From a virus, in IMG/VR virus record IMGVR_UViG_3300022916_000006, positions 54,746 to 118,745 of that record: a stretch of 64,000 nucleotides of DNA; one strand, 5' to 3'. The stretch's first letter is position 1. Each line of letters begins with the position of its first letter. The notes under the pieces are model-generated. The model made no database searches. It was not told the origin of the DNA and worked only from the letters and a program-made list of their open reading frames with translations. Both the position numbers and the translations under genes were made by a program. Shown here piece after piece: positions 30,768-38,396 of this stretch.

Positions 30768-30787
30768 GTTATTATTATGACACGTAA
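30710..30787 (+). CDS. Possible leader peptide, 25 aa
   Basis: GTG start five bases after a strong AAGGAG, reading MSRQEIPTLNLVVIVGAYSR..DT and stopping 11 bases inside the next array gene. The whole frame coincides with a nested stem, and it provides the only ribosome binding site before array block 6, so it probably feeds ribosomes to ATG 30777. Confidence 0.5.
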   Translation: MSRQEIPTLNLVVIVGAYSRYYYDT

Positions 30788-31049
30788 AAATTATTATATA
30801 TATTATCAATGGAATGCACCAGGAGCATATCCACAACATCGATATTGTGGAATGCATGGTAAATGGTTAGTTGGTTGTTATTCTGATAATCTAATTGAAC
30901 CGTTTTCAAAAAAGAAACATGCACAAAAAGCACTTAATCGATATAAAAGAAATGTAATAAATGGTGGTCCACAGGCTGAATATAAATATGGTTGGTCAGC
31001 AAACGCCAGAGTAATATCAGAAGCAGAAATAATTGCAATACTCTTATGA
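30777..31049 (+). CDS. MKYYI-ELVA family protein, 90 aa (start of block 6)
   Basis: ATG 30777 (MTRKNYYIYYQWN), in a TTATTATGA context like other junctions. YCGMHGKWLVGCYSDN, IEPFSKKKHAQKALNRYKRN helix, RVISEAEIIAILL end. Mate of 29001. Its start lies inside the last codons of the 25-codon leader ORF. Confidence 0.84.
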   Translation: MTRKNYYIYYQWNAPGAYPQHRYCGMHGKWLVGCYSDNLIEPFSKKKHAQKALNRYKRNVINGGPQAEYKYGWSANARVISEAEIIAILL

Positions 31050-31300
31050 AACACTATTTAGTAGCAATACCAAAAAATTATAACAACAACGTATTATGTG
31101 TTTTTATTCAATCCGATGGTTGTAAAAAAATTAAACTACCACAAGGTTGGGTGGTTGCACGAGATGTAACTACTATAATGTTGGATAATACAAATATGAC
31201 AGACGGTGAGTTACATCAGGTGAGTAAACAATATTCATCCGTACCAGTACATGAAATAAAGATTGTAACTGAAGCAGAGTTGATGGCATTGTTGTTATGA
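31046..31300 (+). CDS. MKYYI-ELVA family protein, 84 aa (LIAIDK subgroup)
   Basis: MKHYLVAIPKNYNNN start at the ATGA junction, VLCVFIQSDGCKKIKLPQG, TDGELHQVSKQYSS helix, IVTEAELMALLL end. Confidence 0.85.
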   Translation: MKHYLVAIPKNYNNNVLCVFIQSDGCKKIKLPQGWVVARDVTTIMLDNTNMTDGELHQVSKQYSSVPVHEIKIVTEAELMALLL

Positions 31301-31437
31301 AGTGGATTATAAGATCAAAAGAACGTGTTAATAATAGAGTACTTTATTATGGTCATATTGGATCACACAGTCGTTGGATTAGTATCGCAATTGGCCTCTA
31401 TAGAGACCCATCATTGAAAATTGCAACACTATTATGA
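31297..31437 (+). CDS. Short MKYYI-ELVA family protein, 46 aa
   Basis: The smallest intact copy: MKWIIRSKERVNNRVLYYG, HSRWISIAIGLYRDP, then KIATLL. It keeps the first strand, a Trp segment and the last residues, but the SENE acidic motif is gone. It preserves ATGA junctions on both sides, which argues it is still translated. Alternatively it is an internal-deletion remnant. Confidence 0.7.
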   Translation: MKWIIRSKERVNNRVLYYGHIGSHSRWISIAIGLYRDPSLKIATLL

Positions 31438-31703
31438 AATTTTATATATACGATAAACAAGATAAAGATTTTGCTGGTATATATGATGAAAATATATTAT
31501 CTAAATATATATCTCATGATTCAGAAATGGTATCTTGGTGTCATATAAAACATGTTGATAAATTAACACCATTCAATTCATATAAAGATGCAAATGAGTT
31601 TGTGAAGTGGTATTCGGACATATATCTAGGAAATGATGATGATGCGGCTCGGCACCAATTTAAAATTATAACAGAAACAGAATTGTTGGTGATGGTATTA
31701 TGA
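31434..31703 (+). CDS. MKYYI-ELVA family protein, 89 aa
   Basis: MKFYIYDKQDKDFAGIY start, MVSWCHIKHVDKLTPFNSYKDA centre, IITETELLVMVL end. ATGA on both sides. Confidence 0.86.
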   Translation: MKFYIYDKQDKDFAGIYDENILSKYISHDSEMVSWCHIKHVDKLTPFNSYKDANEFVKWYSDIYLGNDDDAARHQFKIITETELLVMVL

Positions 31704-31927
31704 AAGAAAAATATTATATAATATATGCATTTGATGAATGTTGGGAAAGATTGCCAATGTATGATTGGAAGAACGAGAATGAGAATAATTACAAATGTAA
31801 TGAAGATGATTCATTCACAACTCACGCTGAAGCGTTTCATGTTGTGCAATCAAAATGGAAATCATTATTTAGAAGTAAGAGAATAAAAATTGTAACTGAA
31901 TCAGAATATATTGCAACGATATTGTGA
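31700..31927 (+). CDS. MKYYI-ELVA family protein, 75 aa
   Basis: MKEKYYIIYAFDECWER start, EDDSFTTHAEAFHVVQSKW centre, RSKRIKIVTESEYIATIL end. Related to the 24354/26515 subgroup (EA..VV.SKW). Confidence 0.85.
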   Translation: MKEKYYIIYAFDECWERLPMYDWKNENENNYKCNEDDSFTTHAEAFHVVQSKWKSLFRSKRIKIVTESEYIATIL

Positions 31928-31934
31928 TGAACAT

Positions 31935-32147
31935 ATGAAATACTATATATATTATAAAGCTGATAGTTTTGGTGATCAATGGATTTTAGATAAACATAGG
32001 TGGTCATTGATTGAGACGATTGGTAGAAGAGGATTAACACCATTTGATACTCATAATGAAGCAGAGATACGACTTCGTGAAGCAGTAGAGTTATATGGTG
32101 AATCATACGTTATAACTGAATCAGAATTAGTGGTGATGCTGTTATGA
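31935..32147 (+). CDS. MKYYI-ELVA family protein, 70 aa
   Basis: Start ATG 31935 (MKYYIYYKADSFGD), eight bases after the previous stop; the overlapping GTG opens only a short dead frame. KHRWSLIETIGRRGLTPFDTHNE centre shortened, VITESELVVMLL end. Confidence 0.85.
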   Translation: MKYYIYYKADSFGDQWILDKHRWSLIETIGRRGLTPFDTHNEAEIRLREAVELYGESYVITESELVVMLL

Positions 32148-32368
32148 CACGTTATTATTTATATGACCCAGTAGATAAACACATAACTGGTAAAGATGGT
32201 GGTTGGCGAAGTGATTATAATTTAGTAAAACCATATAACACTAAACTAGGGGCTGATCTACATGTAGAGAGATTGCATATTGTTTTTCCAAACGTTGAAT
32301 GGATAAATCGTGTTGAAATTATAACAGAAGAACAATTAATGGCAATTAAAGTCATAGAGGAACTATGA
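32144..32368 (+). CDS. MKYYI-ELVA family protein, 74 aa
   Basis: MTRYYLYDPVDKHITG start, DGGWRSDYNLVKPYNTKLGA centre, IITEEQLMAIKVIEEL end (extended tail subtype as in 9982 and 12341). Confidence 0.85.
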   Translation: MTRYYLYDPVDKHITGKDGGWRSDYNLVKPYNTKLGADLHVERLHIVFPNVEWINRVEIITEEQLMAIKVIEEL

Positions 32369-32607
32369 ATCCTTATTATATAATAATTGATGAGGAGTAT
32401 GAACAATACGCATTTGTATCTGGATATGACGTTAGACCAGGGCAGAGCTATTTAACTTATACTGACATTATAGAAGATGCGTATGAATTCGTATCGAAGC
32501 ACTCAGCTGAAGAAGTATTACGTAAATTGCGTAAAGAATATGCTTATTATAATATGGTAGATCATACCATTGTATCGGAAGCTGAGTTAGTAGCACTGGC
32601 ATTATAA
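32365..32607 (+). CDS. MKYYI-ELVA family protein, 80 aa
   Basis: MNPYYIIIDEEYEQYAF start, no Trp, EDAYEFVSKHSAEEVLRKL helix, IVSEAELVALAL end. Acidic. TAA stop precedes another promoter-like element. Confidence 0.85.
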   Translation: MNPYYIIIDEEYEQYAFVSGYDVRPGQSYLTYTDIIEDAYEFVSKHSAEEVLRKLRKEYAYYNMVDHTIVSEAELVALAL

Positions 32608-32623
32608 ATACTAAATATAATGG

Positions 32624-32668
32624 TTGCATCGTATTATATTTAATATCTAATTTTCAATAGTTATGAGA
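32624..32668 (+). promoter_or_regulatory. Phage promoter-like element inside array block 6
   Basis: TTGCAT (32624-32629), 18 bp, TAATTT (32648-32653), then TCAATAGTTATGAGA. Followed by TTGGAGAAAACTTATG. Confidence 0.7.
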
Positions 32669-32697
32669 CACACAAATCACACAATTGGAGAAAACTT

Positions 32698-32889
32698 ATG
32701 ATAATGAATACAATGATGGCAGTTAAACTGCATAAAACAATCAACTCAATGCATGTACCAAGAGTACGAAAAAATGTTGATTCACCTTCCACTCTCATAT
32801 GGTTGAGAGACAATTTAAAACTTAAAAACAAATCACACCCAAAATTAAACGAAGCACTAAACATCGTTAAATTATTATTATCAGCATAA
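32698..32889 (+). CDS. Hypothetical basic protein, 63 aa
   Basis: MIMNTMMAVKLHKTIN start behind TTGGAG; a second ATG two codons in is possible. Lys/Arg-rich helices (RVRKNVDSPSTLIWLRDNL, NEALNIVKLLLSA). Not a family member. Heads the sub-operon that continues with array genes. Confidence 0.6.
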   Translation: MIMNTMMAVKLHKTINSMHVPRVRKNVDSPSTLIWLRDNLKLKNKSHPKLNEALNIVKLLLSA

Positions 32890-32906
32890 ATAAAGAATAA
32901 ACACAC

Positions 32907-33137
32907 ATGGAAAATAATGAAAACAATGAAAATAATTATTATATCTACATTGAAGAATGGAATGATATACTGGATGCCGATGGACAGTTTTTTAATCTAG
33001 ATAGGGATAAAGACACCTTAGATGAAATCGTACCATTTACATCATATAGTAGCGTTTGTGCAGTACGCAAAGAAGCATACGCTGTGCAGGAATCCACAAT
33101 ACTTACTGAGGCCGAATTTGTTGCATTAGTGTTATGA
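32907..33137 (+). CDS. MKYYI-ELVA family protein, 76 aa, Asn/Glu repeat start
   Basis: N-terminus MENNENNENNYYIYIEEW, the ENN triplet repeated before the YYI strand. LDEIVPFTSYSSVCAV centre, ILTEAEFVALVL end. No close ribosome binding site; lies 17 bases after the preceding stop. Confidence 0.84.
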   Translation: MENNENNENNYYIYIEEWNDILDADGQFFNLDRDKDTLDEIVPFTSYSSVCAVRKEAYAVQESTILTEAEFVALVL

Positions 33138-33316
33138 AAAACAAAATACAAATAAAAGATATGTGTTTCAATTGTAATAAAATCATTGATGTATGTATTT
33201 GTGATCAACCAATTACTGACATACAAGAATATTATAATCATATTCAAAGTAAAACAAAAGTTGATACAGAAGAATATAGACTATATTTAAAATTGAAAAA
33301 TAAATTCAGTGAGTAA
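33134..33316 (+). CDS. Small Cys-containing protein in array, 60 aa
   Basis: Starts in an ATGA overlap but is not a family member: CFNCNKIIDVCICDQP gives C-x2-C...C-x-C, a possible metal knuckle, followed by a charged helix (TEEYRLYLKLKNKFSE). The next gene's GTG overlaps its end by eight bases. A non-family insertion that keeps the coupling. Confidence 0.68.
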   Translation: MKNKIQIKDMCFNCNKIIDVCICDQPITDIQEYYNHIQSKTKVDTEEYRLYLKLKNKFSE

Positions 33317-33551
33317 TAATCTAAATTATTATATCGAATATTTGGATATAAATACGCTTAGTTATACACAACCAATGTATATACGTAGTACTGCTGTAAT
33401 GTCTGATCGTATAACCGATGCTCGTATGTTTGATACTGAATTACAAGCTATTGCATATCGACTTGTATTATATCGAAATGATATGGTTGAAAGATGTAGA
33501 TGTACAATTAAATCAATATCAGATGTTGAATTGGTTGCATTGCATTTATGA
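33309..33551 (+). CDS. MKYYI-ELVA family protein, 80 aa
   Basis: GTG start (MSNNLNYYIEYLD) within the end of the preceding gene. ITDARMFDTELQAIAY helix, SISDVELVALHL end. No Trp. Confidence 0.82.
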   Translation: MSNNLNYYIEYLDINTLSYTQPMYIRSTAVMSDRITDARMFDTELQAIAYRLVLYRNDMVERCRCTIKSISDVELVALHL

Positions 33552-33793
33552 AATATTATATCACAAATATTAATACCGTTCATGGTGAACCAGCTACACT
33601 TTATTTAGTATATGTAAATGGTGAACATTTTTGGTCAACATTTATGACAAATGCACTACATTTTAAATCAGCACATGATGCAAATTTATTTATTTTATTT
33701 TATAATCATAATCGCTCTAGTAAACATAAAAAAGTTAATTATAGTGAATATATAATACAATCAGAAGCTGAATTGATAGCTCGTATATTATGA
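33548..33793 (+). CDS. MKYYI-ELVA family protein, 81 aa
   Basis: MKYYITNINTVHGEPA start, GEHFWSTFMTNALHFKSAHDA centre, IQSEAELIARIL end. His/Asn-rich loop before the last strand. Confidence 0.86.
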   Translation: MKYYITNINTVHGEPATLYLVYVNGEHFWSTFMTNALHFKSAHDANLFILFYNHNRSSKHKKVNYSEYIIQSEAELIARIL

Positions 33794-34038
33794 GTCCAGA
33801 ATATATATTCTATCTATATTATGATTCAGGTACGCTACACAGACATAAATATATATCCGATATAAATCGTGAAAATAATGATATAACTATAAGCATGCGT
33901 TTTAATGATTCTATGATATTTGATACGTGGGTGGATGCTTGGAATACTCGATCATATATTTTAAGTGTTGGTAGATTACGTGATAATATATCAGTTAAAA
34001 AAATGTTATTAGCAGAGTATTTAATAAAAATATTATAA
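33790..34038 (+). CDS. MKYYI-ELVA family protein, 82 aa (last of block 6)
   Basis: Divergent: MSPEYIFYLYYDSGTLH start, DSMIFDTWVDAWNTR centre, tail KKMLLAEYLIKIL. Only the hydrophobic ending and the ATGA start keep it recognisably in the family. Confidence 0.78.
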   Translation: MSPEYIFYLYYDSGTLHRHKYISDINRENNDITISMRFNDSMIFDTWVDAWNTRSYILSVGRLRDNISVKKMLLAEYLIKIL

Positions 34039-34052
34039 ATTTAAAATAATTG

Positions 34053-34095
34053 TTGTTTCACGTTATATTTTTTTCTTAACTTTAAGCAGTTATGA
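34053..34095 (+). promoter_or_regulatory. Phage promoter-like element
   Basis: TTGTTT (34053-34058), 18 bp, TAACTT (34077-34082), then TAAGCAGTTATGAGA. Best match to the consensus; precedes the VWA giant. Confidence 0.72.
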
Positions 34096-34109
34096 GAGGA
34101 CACAAACAC

Positions 34110-36488
34110 ATGAGAAGAACAAATTTTATTTCGAACTTAATCCCACAATTCGACAATACATTAGGTACAGATTCAAAACTACAAGATATCATGTACAAAG
34201 CTAATGCATTGAAACTAATCAAAAATTTTGTAAATGTTATATCAGATAAAACTGCCATTGTAAAGTTCAATACTACTGATGGAGCTGGTGGTGGTCGTGC
34301 ATCAATAACAGATAATGGTGAATATCAAGTATATATAAGTGGTAAACTAACAAAATCTACTTTTGATCATCATGTTGGTCTTGCACTACATGAAGCATCA
34401 CATCTAAGATACTCAGATATGGATTATCTTAAAAAAGTAATGGCACATGCACGATATAAGGAACTTGATCCACAATACATAACATCAGAAATGTACACTG
34501 ATGCACTTATCAAACTAGGTGTTCGTAGATCACAATTAACTGGTGCATATAAATCAATTGTTAATATAATTGAAGATCGTAGAATCGACACGTTAACATT
34601 TGAAGATGCTCCAGGATATCGAATGTACTATGAAGCATTATATAAAAAGTTTTATAGAAGTGCAATAGTGAACACTATGTTAAAATCATCAAAATATCGA
34701 GATGAAACACTTCAAAGTTATGTCGGTAGATTTTGTTATTTGATTAATAAAAATACTGATCTAAGTGCATTGAAAGAATTAAGTACAATAAATGATATGC
34801 TTGATATATCAAACATCACTAGACTTGATACTCCAGAAAAATTATTTAAACTTGGTACTGATATTTTAAATCATATATTAACTTCATTATTCACAACTAA
34901 AGAAGAGGAAGAAAAAAAAGAAGCAGAGTTGAATAACGAATCAGATGAAAATGAATCAGATGAAAACGAATCAGATGAAAATGAATCAGATGAAAATGAA
35001 TCAGATGAAAATGAATCAGATGAAAACGAATCAGATGAAAACGAATCAGATGAAAATGAATCAGATGAAAATGATGATGATGATGAAAATGAATCAGATG
35101 AAAATGAATCAGATGAAAACGAATCAGATGAAAATGAATCAGATGAAAACGAATCAGATGAAAATGATGATGATGAAAATGATGATGATGAAAATGATGA
35201 TGATGAAAATGATGATGATGATGAAAATGATGATGATGAAAATGATGATGATGAAAATGATGATGATGATGAAAATGATGATGATGATGATGATGAAAAT
35301 GATGATGATGATGATGATGATGGAACTGAATCAGATGAAAATGAATCAGATGAAAATGAATCAGATGATGATGGTGATGATGAACTTGAAGATTTAACTC
35401 CAAAAGAGGAAAAGAGTTTATACAGATCAATGAAAAAAATGGCTGGGTTTGTACATGATACACTTCAAAAACCAACAATGTCAGAAGGAAATGCAACAGC
35501 AATAACAGCATTTTCAAAAACAAAATCTACTGAGTTAATATCTTCATTTTCAGATATTCAGATACTTGAGATTGATGATATAAAAGCTACATCAGAAATG
35601 TCAAAAGTATTTCCATTTCTATCTCAACATAAACCATCAAGATATGTTGATGCAGTTGCACAGGGATTTATATCTGGAAAACAACTATCAAAAAAATTAT
35701 CAATAATCAATGATGATAAAACTACTATTAGAATGAGAACAAAACACGGAAATATCAGTCGAAGATTATTATCAAGTGCATCATTCAACTCTAATATATT
35801 TGATCAGAAAGTTACACAAGTATATGGTAATAGTTATATTCACATATCACTTGATGGTAGTGGTTCAATGTCTGGTTCAAGATGGGTCAGTGCTTTGACT
35901 ACAGCAACAGCAATTGCAGTTGCATGTGATATAGTTGGTAAATCTCATGTTGAAATCGCAATACGAACGCAAATGGATAATTCACCAGTAAGTGCTATCG
36001 TATATAATTCAAACGTAGATAAGATTTCAAAACTTAAAAATATACTTCCAATGATTACTCTTGATAGTTATACTCCAGAAGGATTATGTTTCGAATCATC
36101 AATGAATAGAATGATGTTAAATTCTAAAAAATCTCACAATTCATATTTTATTAATGTATCTGATGGTGAACCTTATGGTTGTTATCGTACAAATACACTA
36201 TCTCTAATGAAACGAACTGCAACTAGCAGATCAAATATGGATTCTACAACTTCAGTATTTAATGGAAGAAATGCTTTAGATTTTACAAAAAAACAAGTTG
36301 ACACAATTAAAAGTCATGGATTTAAAGTACTGAGTTATTTTGTGACTAGTGGGAAATCGGATGGTGGTGTTGATGATATGAAAGATATGTTCACTCATAT
36401 GTATGGTAAAGATGCATTTTTTGGTGATGTCAAATCTACCATTATTCTTGCTAAAAGTCTTAACAACATGATCATTGGTAATAAATAA
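34110..36488 (+). CDS. CobT-like zincin/VWA protein with giant acidic repeat linker, 792 aa
   Basis: Start at 34110 (MRRTNFISNLIPQ) after GAGAGGACACAAACAC; the ATG at 34092 lies in the promoter tail. HEASH near residues 94-98 (VGLALHEASHLRYSD) is a zincin motif. About residues 275-430 are an almost pure acidic repeat of ESDEN and DDDEN units. The C-terminal VWA domain has MIDAS DGSGS near residue 581 and ends near KSLNNMIIGNK. An acidic middle plus VWA is the CobT arrangement, and the next gene is a CobS/MoxR-like ATPase, so the pair likely forms a chelatase-like remodelling machine; involvement in cobalt insertion is not implied. Confidence 0.85.
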   Translation: MRRTNFISNLIPQFDNTLGTDSKLQDIMYKANALKLIKNFVNVISDKTAIVKFNTTDGAGGGRASITDNGEYQVYISGKLTKSTFDHHVGLALHEASHLRYSDMDYLKKVMAHARYKELDPQYITSEMYTDALIKLGVRRSQLTGAYKSIVNIIEDRRIDTLTFEDAPGYRMYYEALYKKFYRSAIVNTMLKSSKYRDETLQSYVGRFCYLINKNTDLSALKELSTINDMLDISNITRLDTPEKLFKLGTDILNHILTSLFTTKEEEEKKEAELNNESDENESDENESDENESDENESDENESDENESDENESDENESDENDDDDENESDENESDENESDENESDENESDENDDDENDDDENDDDENDDDDENDDDENDDDENDDDDENDDDDDDENDDDDDDDGTESDENESDENESDDDGDDELEDLTPKEEKSLYRSMKKMAGFVHDTLQKPTMSEGNATAITAFSKTKSTELISSFSDIQILEIDDIKATSEMSKVFPFLSQHKPSRYVDAVAQGFISGKQLSKKLSIINDDKTTIRMRTKHGNISRRLLSSASFNSNIFDQKVTQVYGNSYIHISLDGSGSMSGSRWVSALTTATAIAVACDIVGKSHVEIAIRTQMDNSPVSAIVYNSNVDKISKLKNILPMITLDSYTPEGLCFESSMNRMMLNSKKSHNSYFINVSDGEPYGCYRTNTLSLMKRTATSRSNMDSTTSVFNGRNALDFTKKQVDTIKSHGFKVLSYFVTSGKSDGGVDDMKDMFTHMYGKDAFFGDVKSTIILAKSLNNMIIGNK
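34936..35370 (+). repeat. In-frame DNA repeats coding the acidic linker
   Basis: Tandem 15-base units GAATCAGATGAAAAT/C (ESDEN) followed by GATGATGATGAAAAT-type units with 2-7 GAT codons. Synonymous AAT/AAC differences and variable GAT number show active expansion and contraction. Confidence 0.9.
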
Positions 36489-36508
36489 GTAATTATCTCA
36501 TAACGATG

Positions 36509-36598
36509 AACACAACACTATTCATTTCACCGATAAACACAATGTTGATAGTATGAACTCACATTGTAATTTACCTCGTGATTTGGTAGTGTTTTGTT
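36509..36598 (+). ncRNA. Nested inverted repeat in intergenic region
   Basis: AACACAACACTA (36509-36520) pairs with TAGTGTTTTGTT (36587-36598) with one mismatch, and ACAATGT/ACATTGT (36539-36545/36561-36567) pair inside. The gap between the VWA and ATPase genes (36489-36692) holds no ORF with a ribosome binding site. Could be a terminator-like or processed RNA structure. Confidence 0.45.
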
Positions 36599-36692
36599 CG
36601 AAATTTGACTATTCTGTGATTATAGATGAATCAATAAATGGTAATGTGAATACCAAAAATTATAAGAAAATAAAAAAGAGATTAAAAAGTTC

Positions 36693-36736
36693 TTGTTTCG
36701 CAATATATTTATTTCTTAACTTTCAGTAGATGAGAA
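36693..36736 (+). promoter_or_regulatory. Phage promoter-like element
   Basis: TTGTTT (36693-36698), 18 bp, TAACTT (36717-36722), then TCAGTAGATGAGAAA. Precedes the ATPase gene, giving it its own transcription start. Confidence 0.7.
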
Positions 36737-36766
36737 ACGAAACAATTAACAACTAGGAGAACACAC

Positions 36767-37894
36767 ATGATTTTACGACCAGAATTAAGAGGAACCAACA
36801 CAACAGTATTAGTTGATGTAGATACTAACGAAATTGTAAAGAAAACTGCACTGTTTACTTACCAAAAAAGACGTGCATATAAAAGTAATATGTTGATTGA
36901 TTGGAATGGTAAATTCAATAAAGAAAAACGATTTGCATACATTCCAAATGCAGACGCCCCATCATTTGTGACTCCAACATCGAACGAACCTACAAAACTT
37001 TCACCAGTAAAAAAAGTATTATCTACTGTTAATTTTAACAATGTACCAAAACCAAAACATTATATAATCAATGATTTGAAATGGAAATTTTTAGCACGTA
37101 CTGTTCTCACTGGTAGAAATGCTATGTTGCGTGGTGATCGTGGTTGTGGTAAAACAATGGGTGCTGAAGCAATTGCAATCGCAACCAACAGACCATTTTT
37201 TAATATCAATCTTGGTTCTACTCAAGACCCAAAATCAACATTGATTGGTAACACTCATTATGATACTGACTCAGGTACATATTTCAAACCAAGTTATTTT
37301 GTTCAAGCTATTCAAACACCAAATGCTGTGATTCTATTAGATGAATTATCGAGAGCTAATCCAGAAGCATGGAATATCTTGATGTCAGTTTTAGATTTGA
37401 AACAAAGATATTTAAGACTTGATGATGCTGTTGATTGTGATACAGTTAAAGTTGCAGATGGTGTTTCATTCATCGCAACTGCAAATGTTGGAACTAAATA
37501 TACATCAACAAATATTATGGATGATGCATTGATTGATAGGTTCGGAATTCTCGAACTTGATTTACTTGATGTTAGTGGTGAAATGAAATTAATGAATATG
37601 TTATTTGGTAACAGTGATGGATTACATGATGATTATAAAAAGATTGCAAAGTTTGCGGCACTGAGTAGAACACAAGCATTGTTAGATTCAGTTATCATTG
37701 ATGTTGGAATTTCAACTAGAACATCAGTTGAAATGGGTCACTTGATTGCCGATGGATTTTCATTCATGGATGCGGCAGAAATCATGATCTACCCTCAGTA
37801 TGATAATGATGGTGGTGTTGAGAGTGAACGTAACTTCGTCAAAGTCATGTTGCAGAAGTTCAATAGTGACGGGTCAGATGCTACGTTATTTTAA
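36767..37894 (+). CDS. CobS/MoxR-like AAA+ ATPase, 375 aa
   Basis: About 100 residues of N-terminal leader, then Walker A GDRGCGKT (residues ~123-130), Walker B VILLDELSRA near 188, sensor-1 ATANVG and arginine-finger DRF in ALIDRFGILELDLL. The layout fits CobS/MoxR chelatase-type ATPases, known in T4-like phages as 'cobS'. Partner of the VWA protein upstream. Strong ribosome binding site (CTAGGAGAACACACATG); an intrinsic terminator follows. Confidence 0.87.
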   Translation: MILRPELRGTNTTVLVDVDTNEIVKKTALFTYQKRRAYKSNMLIDWNGKFNKEKRFAYIPNADAPSFVTPTSNEPTKLSPVKKVLSTVNFNNVPKPKHYIINDLKWKFLARTVLTGRNAMLRGDRGCGKTMGAEAIAIATNRPFFNINLGSTQDPKSTLIGNTHYDTDSGTYFKPSYFVQAIQTPNAVILLDELSRANPEAWNILMSVLDLKQRYLRLDDAVDCDTVKVADGVSFIATANVGTKYTSTNIMDDALIDRFGILELDLLDVSGEMKLMNMLFGNSDGLHDDYKKIAKFAALSRTQALLDSVIIDVGISTRTSVEMGHLIADGFSFMDAAEIMIYPQYDNDGGVESERNFVKVMLQKFNSDGSDATLF

Positions 37895-37920
37895 GAATTG
37901 ATGAAAGTCATGTGTGTGTG

Positions 37921-37956
37921 GACTGGGTGTGGTTTGGTCACCCACCCAGTCTTTTT
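37921..37956 (+). terminator. Intrinsic terminator
   Basis: GACTGGGTG (37921-37929) pairs with CACCCAGTC (37943-37951), nine pairs, followed by TTTTT. Placed 27 bases after the ATPase stop. Confidence 0.85.
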
Positions 37957-37982
37957 AAAAAATTTAAATTGGGAGAAATGAA

Positions 37983-38393
37983 ATGGAATTTACAGAAAAA
38001 ATGTTAAAAGAATTATGTGATAAGGCAAAATGTATAGGTATAATTGAATTTGGTGGCTCTGATAGTACAGTCACTGAATCTAATTTTGATGGAATTACCA
38101 TATATTATGATGGTGAAATAGGCGCAAAATTTATCAAAAATAATGAGTGTGGATGTTGTTCAGAAAGAATAGTATCAATATCATTAGCTGATTTGAATAA
38201 ATCGATGGATCAATTACAAGCTGAACAAGTAGAAGTAATAAAAAAAGAAGAAGAAGCTAAAATTGAAAAACACCGATTAGATAAAATAGCTAGAGATAAA
38301 AAAGCTAAAGAAGAACAAATTAGAAAAGATAAAAGAGAACATGAACTTTATTTAAAGTTACATGAAAGATACAAAAACACACAGGAGAAATGA
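37983..38393 (+). CDS. Hypothetical coiled-coil protein, 136 aa
   Basis: N-terminal alpha/beta part with a CGCC pair (NNECGCCSERIVSISL), then from about residue 75 a long charged helix (EEEAKIEKHRLDKIARDKKA). Start after GGGAGAAATGAAATG. Probably cytoplasmic; role unknown. First gene after the terminator, but no clear promoter element was seen. Confidence 0.65.
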   Translation: MEFTEKMLKELCDKAKCIGIIEFGGSDSTVTESNFDGITIYYDGEIGAKFIKNNECGCCSERIVSISLADLNKSMDQLQAEQVEVIKKEEEAKIEKHRLDKIARDKKAKEEQIRKDKREHELYLKLHERYKNTQEK

Positions 38394-38396
38394 AAA

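Noticed and set aside
34945-35397. Plus-strand ORF rich in Met/Lys/Asn
   Set aside because: Second-frame reading of the same 15-base repeats (ATGAAAATGA), overlapping the VWA gene.
34897-35523. Minus-strand ORF of 208 codons, extremely His/Phe-rich
   Set aside because: It is the antisense reading of the GAT/GAA acidic repeat; no start context, and repeats make long frames on all strands.
34110-37894. Cobalamin biosynthesis role (CobS/CobT)
   Set aside because: Only the architecture is shared; no other cobalamin genes are near, so a metal-chelatase function is not claimed.
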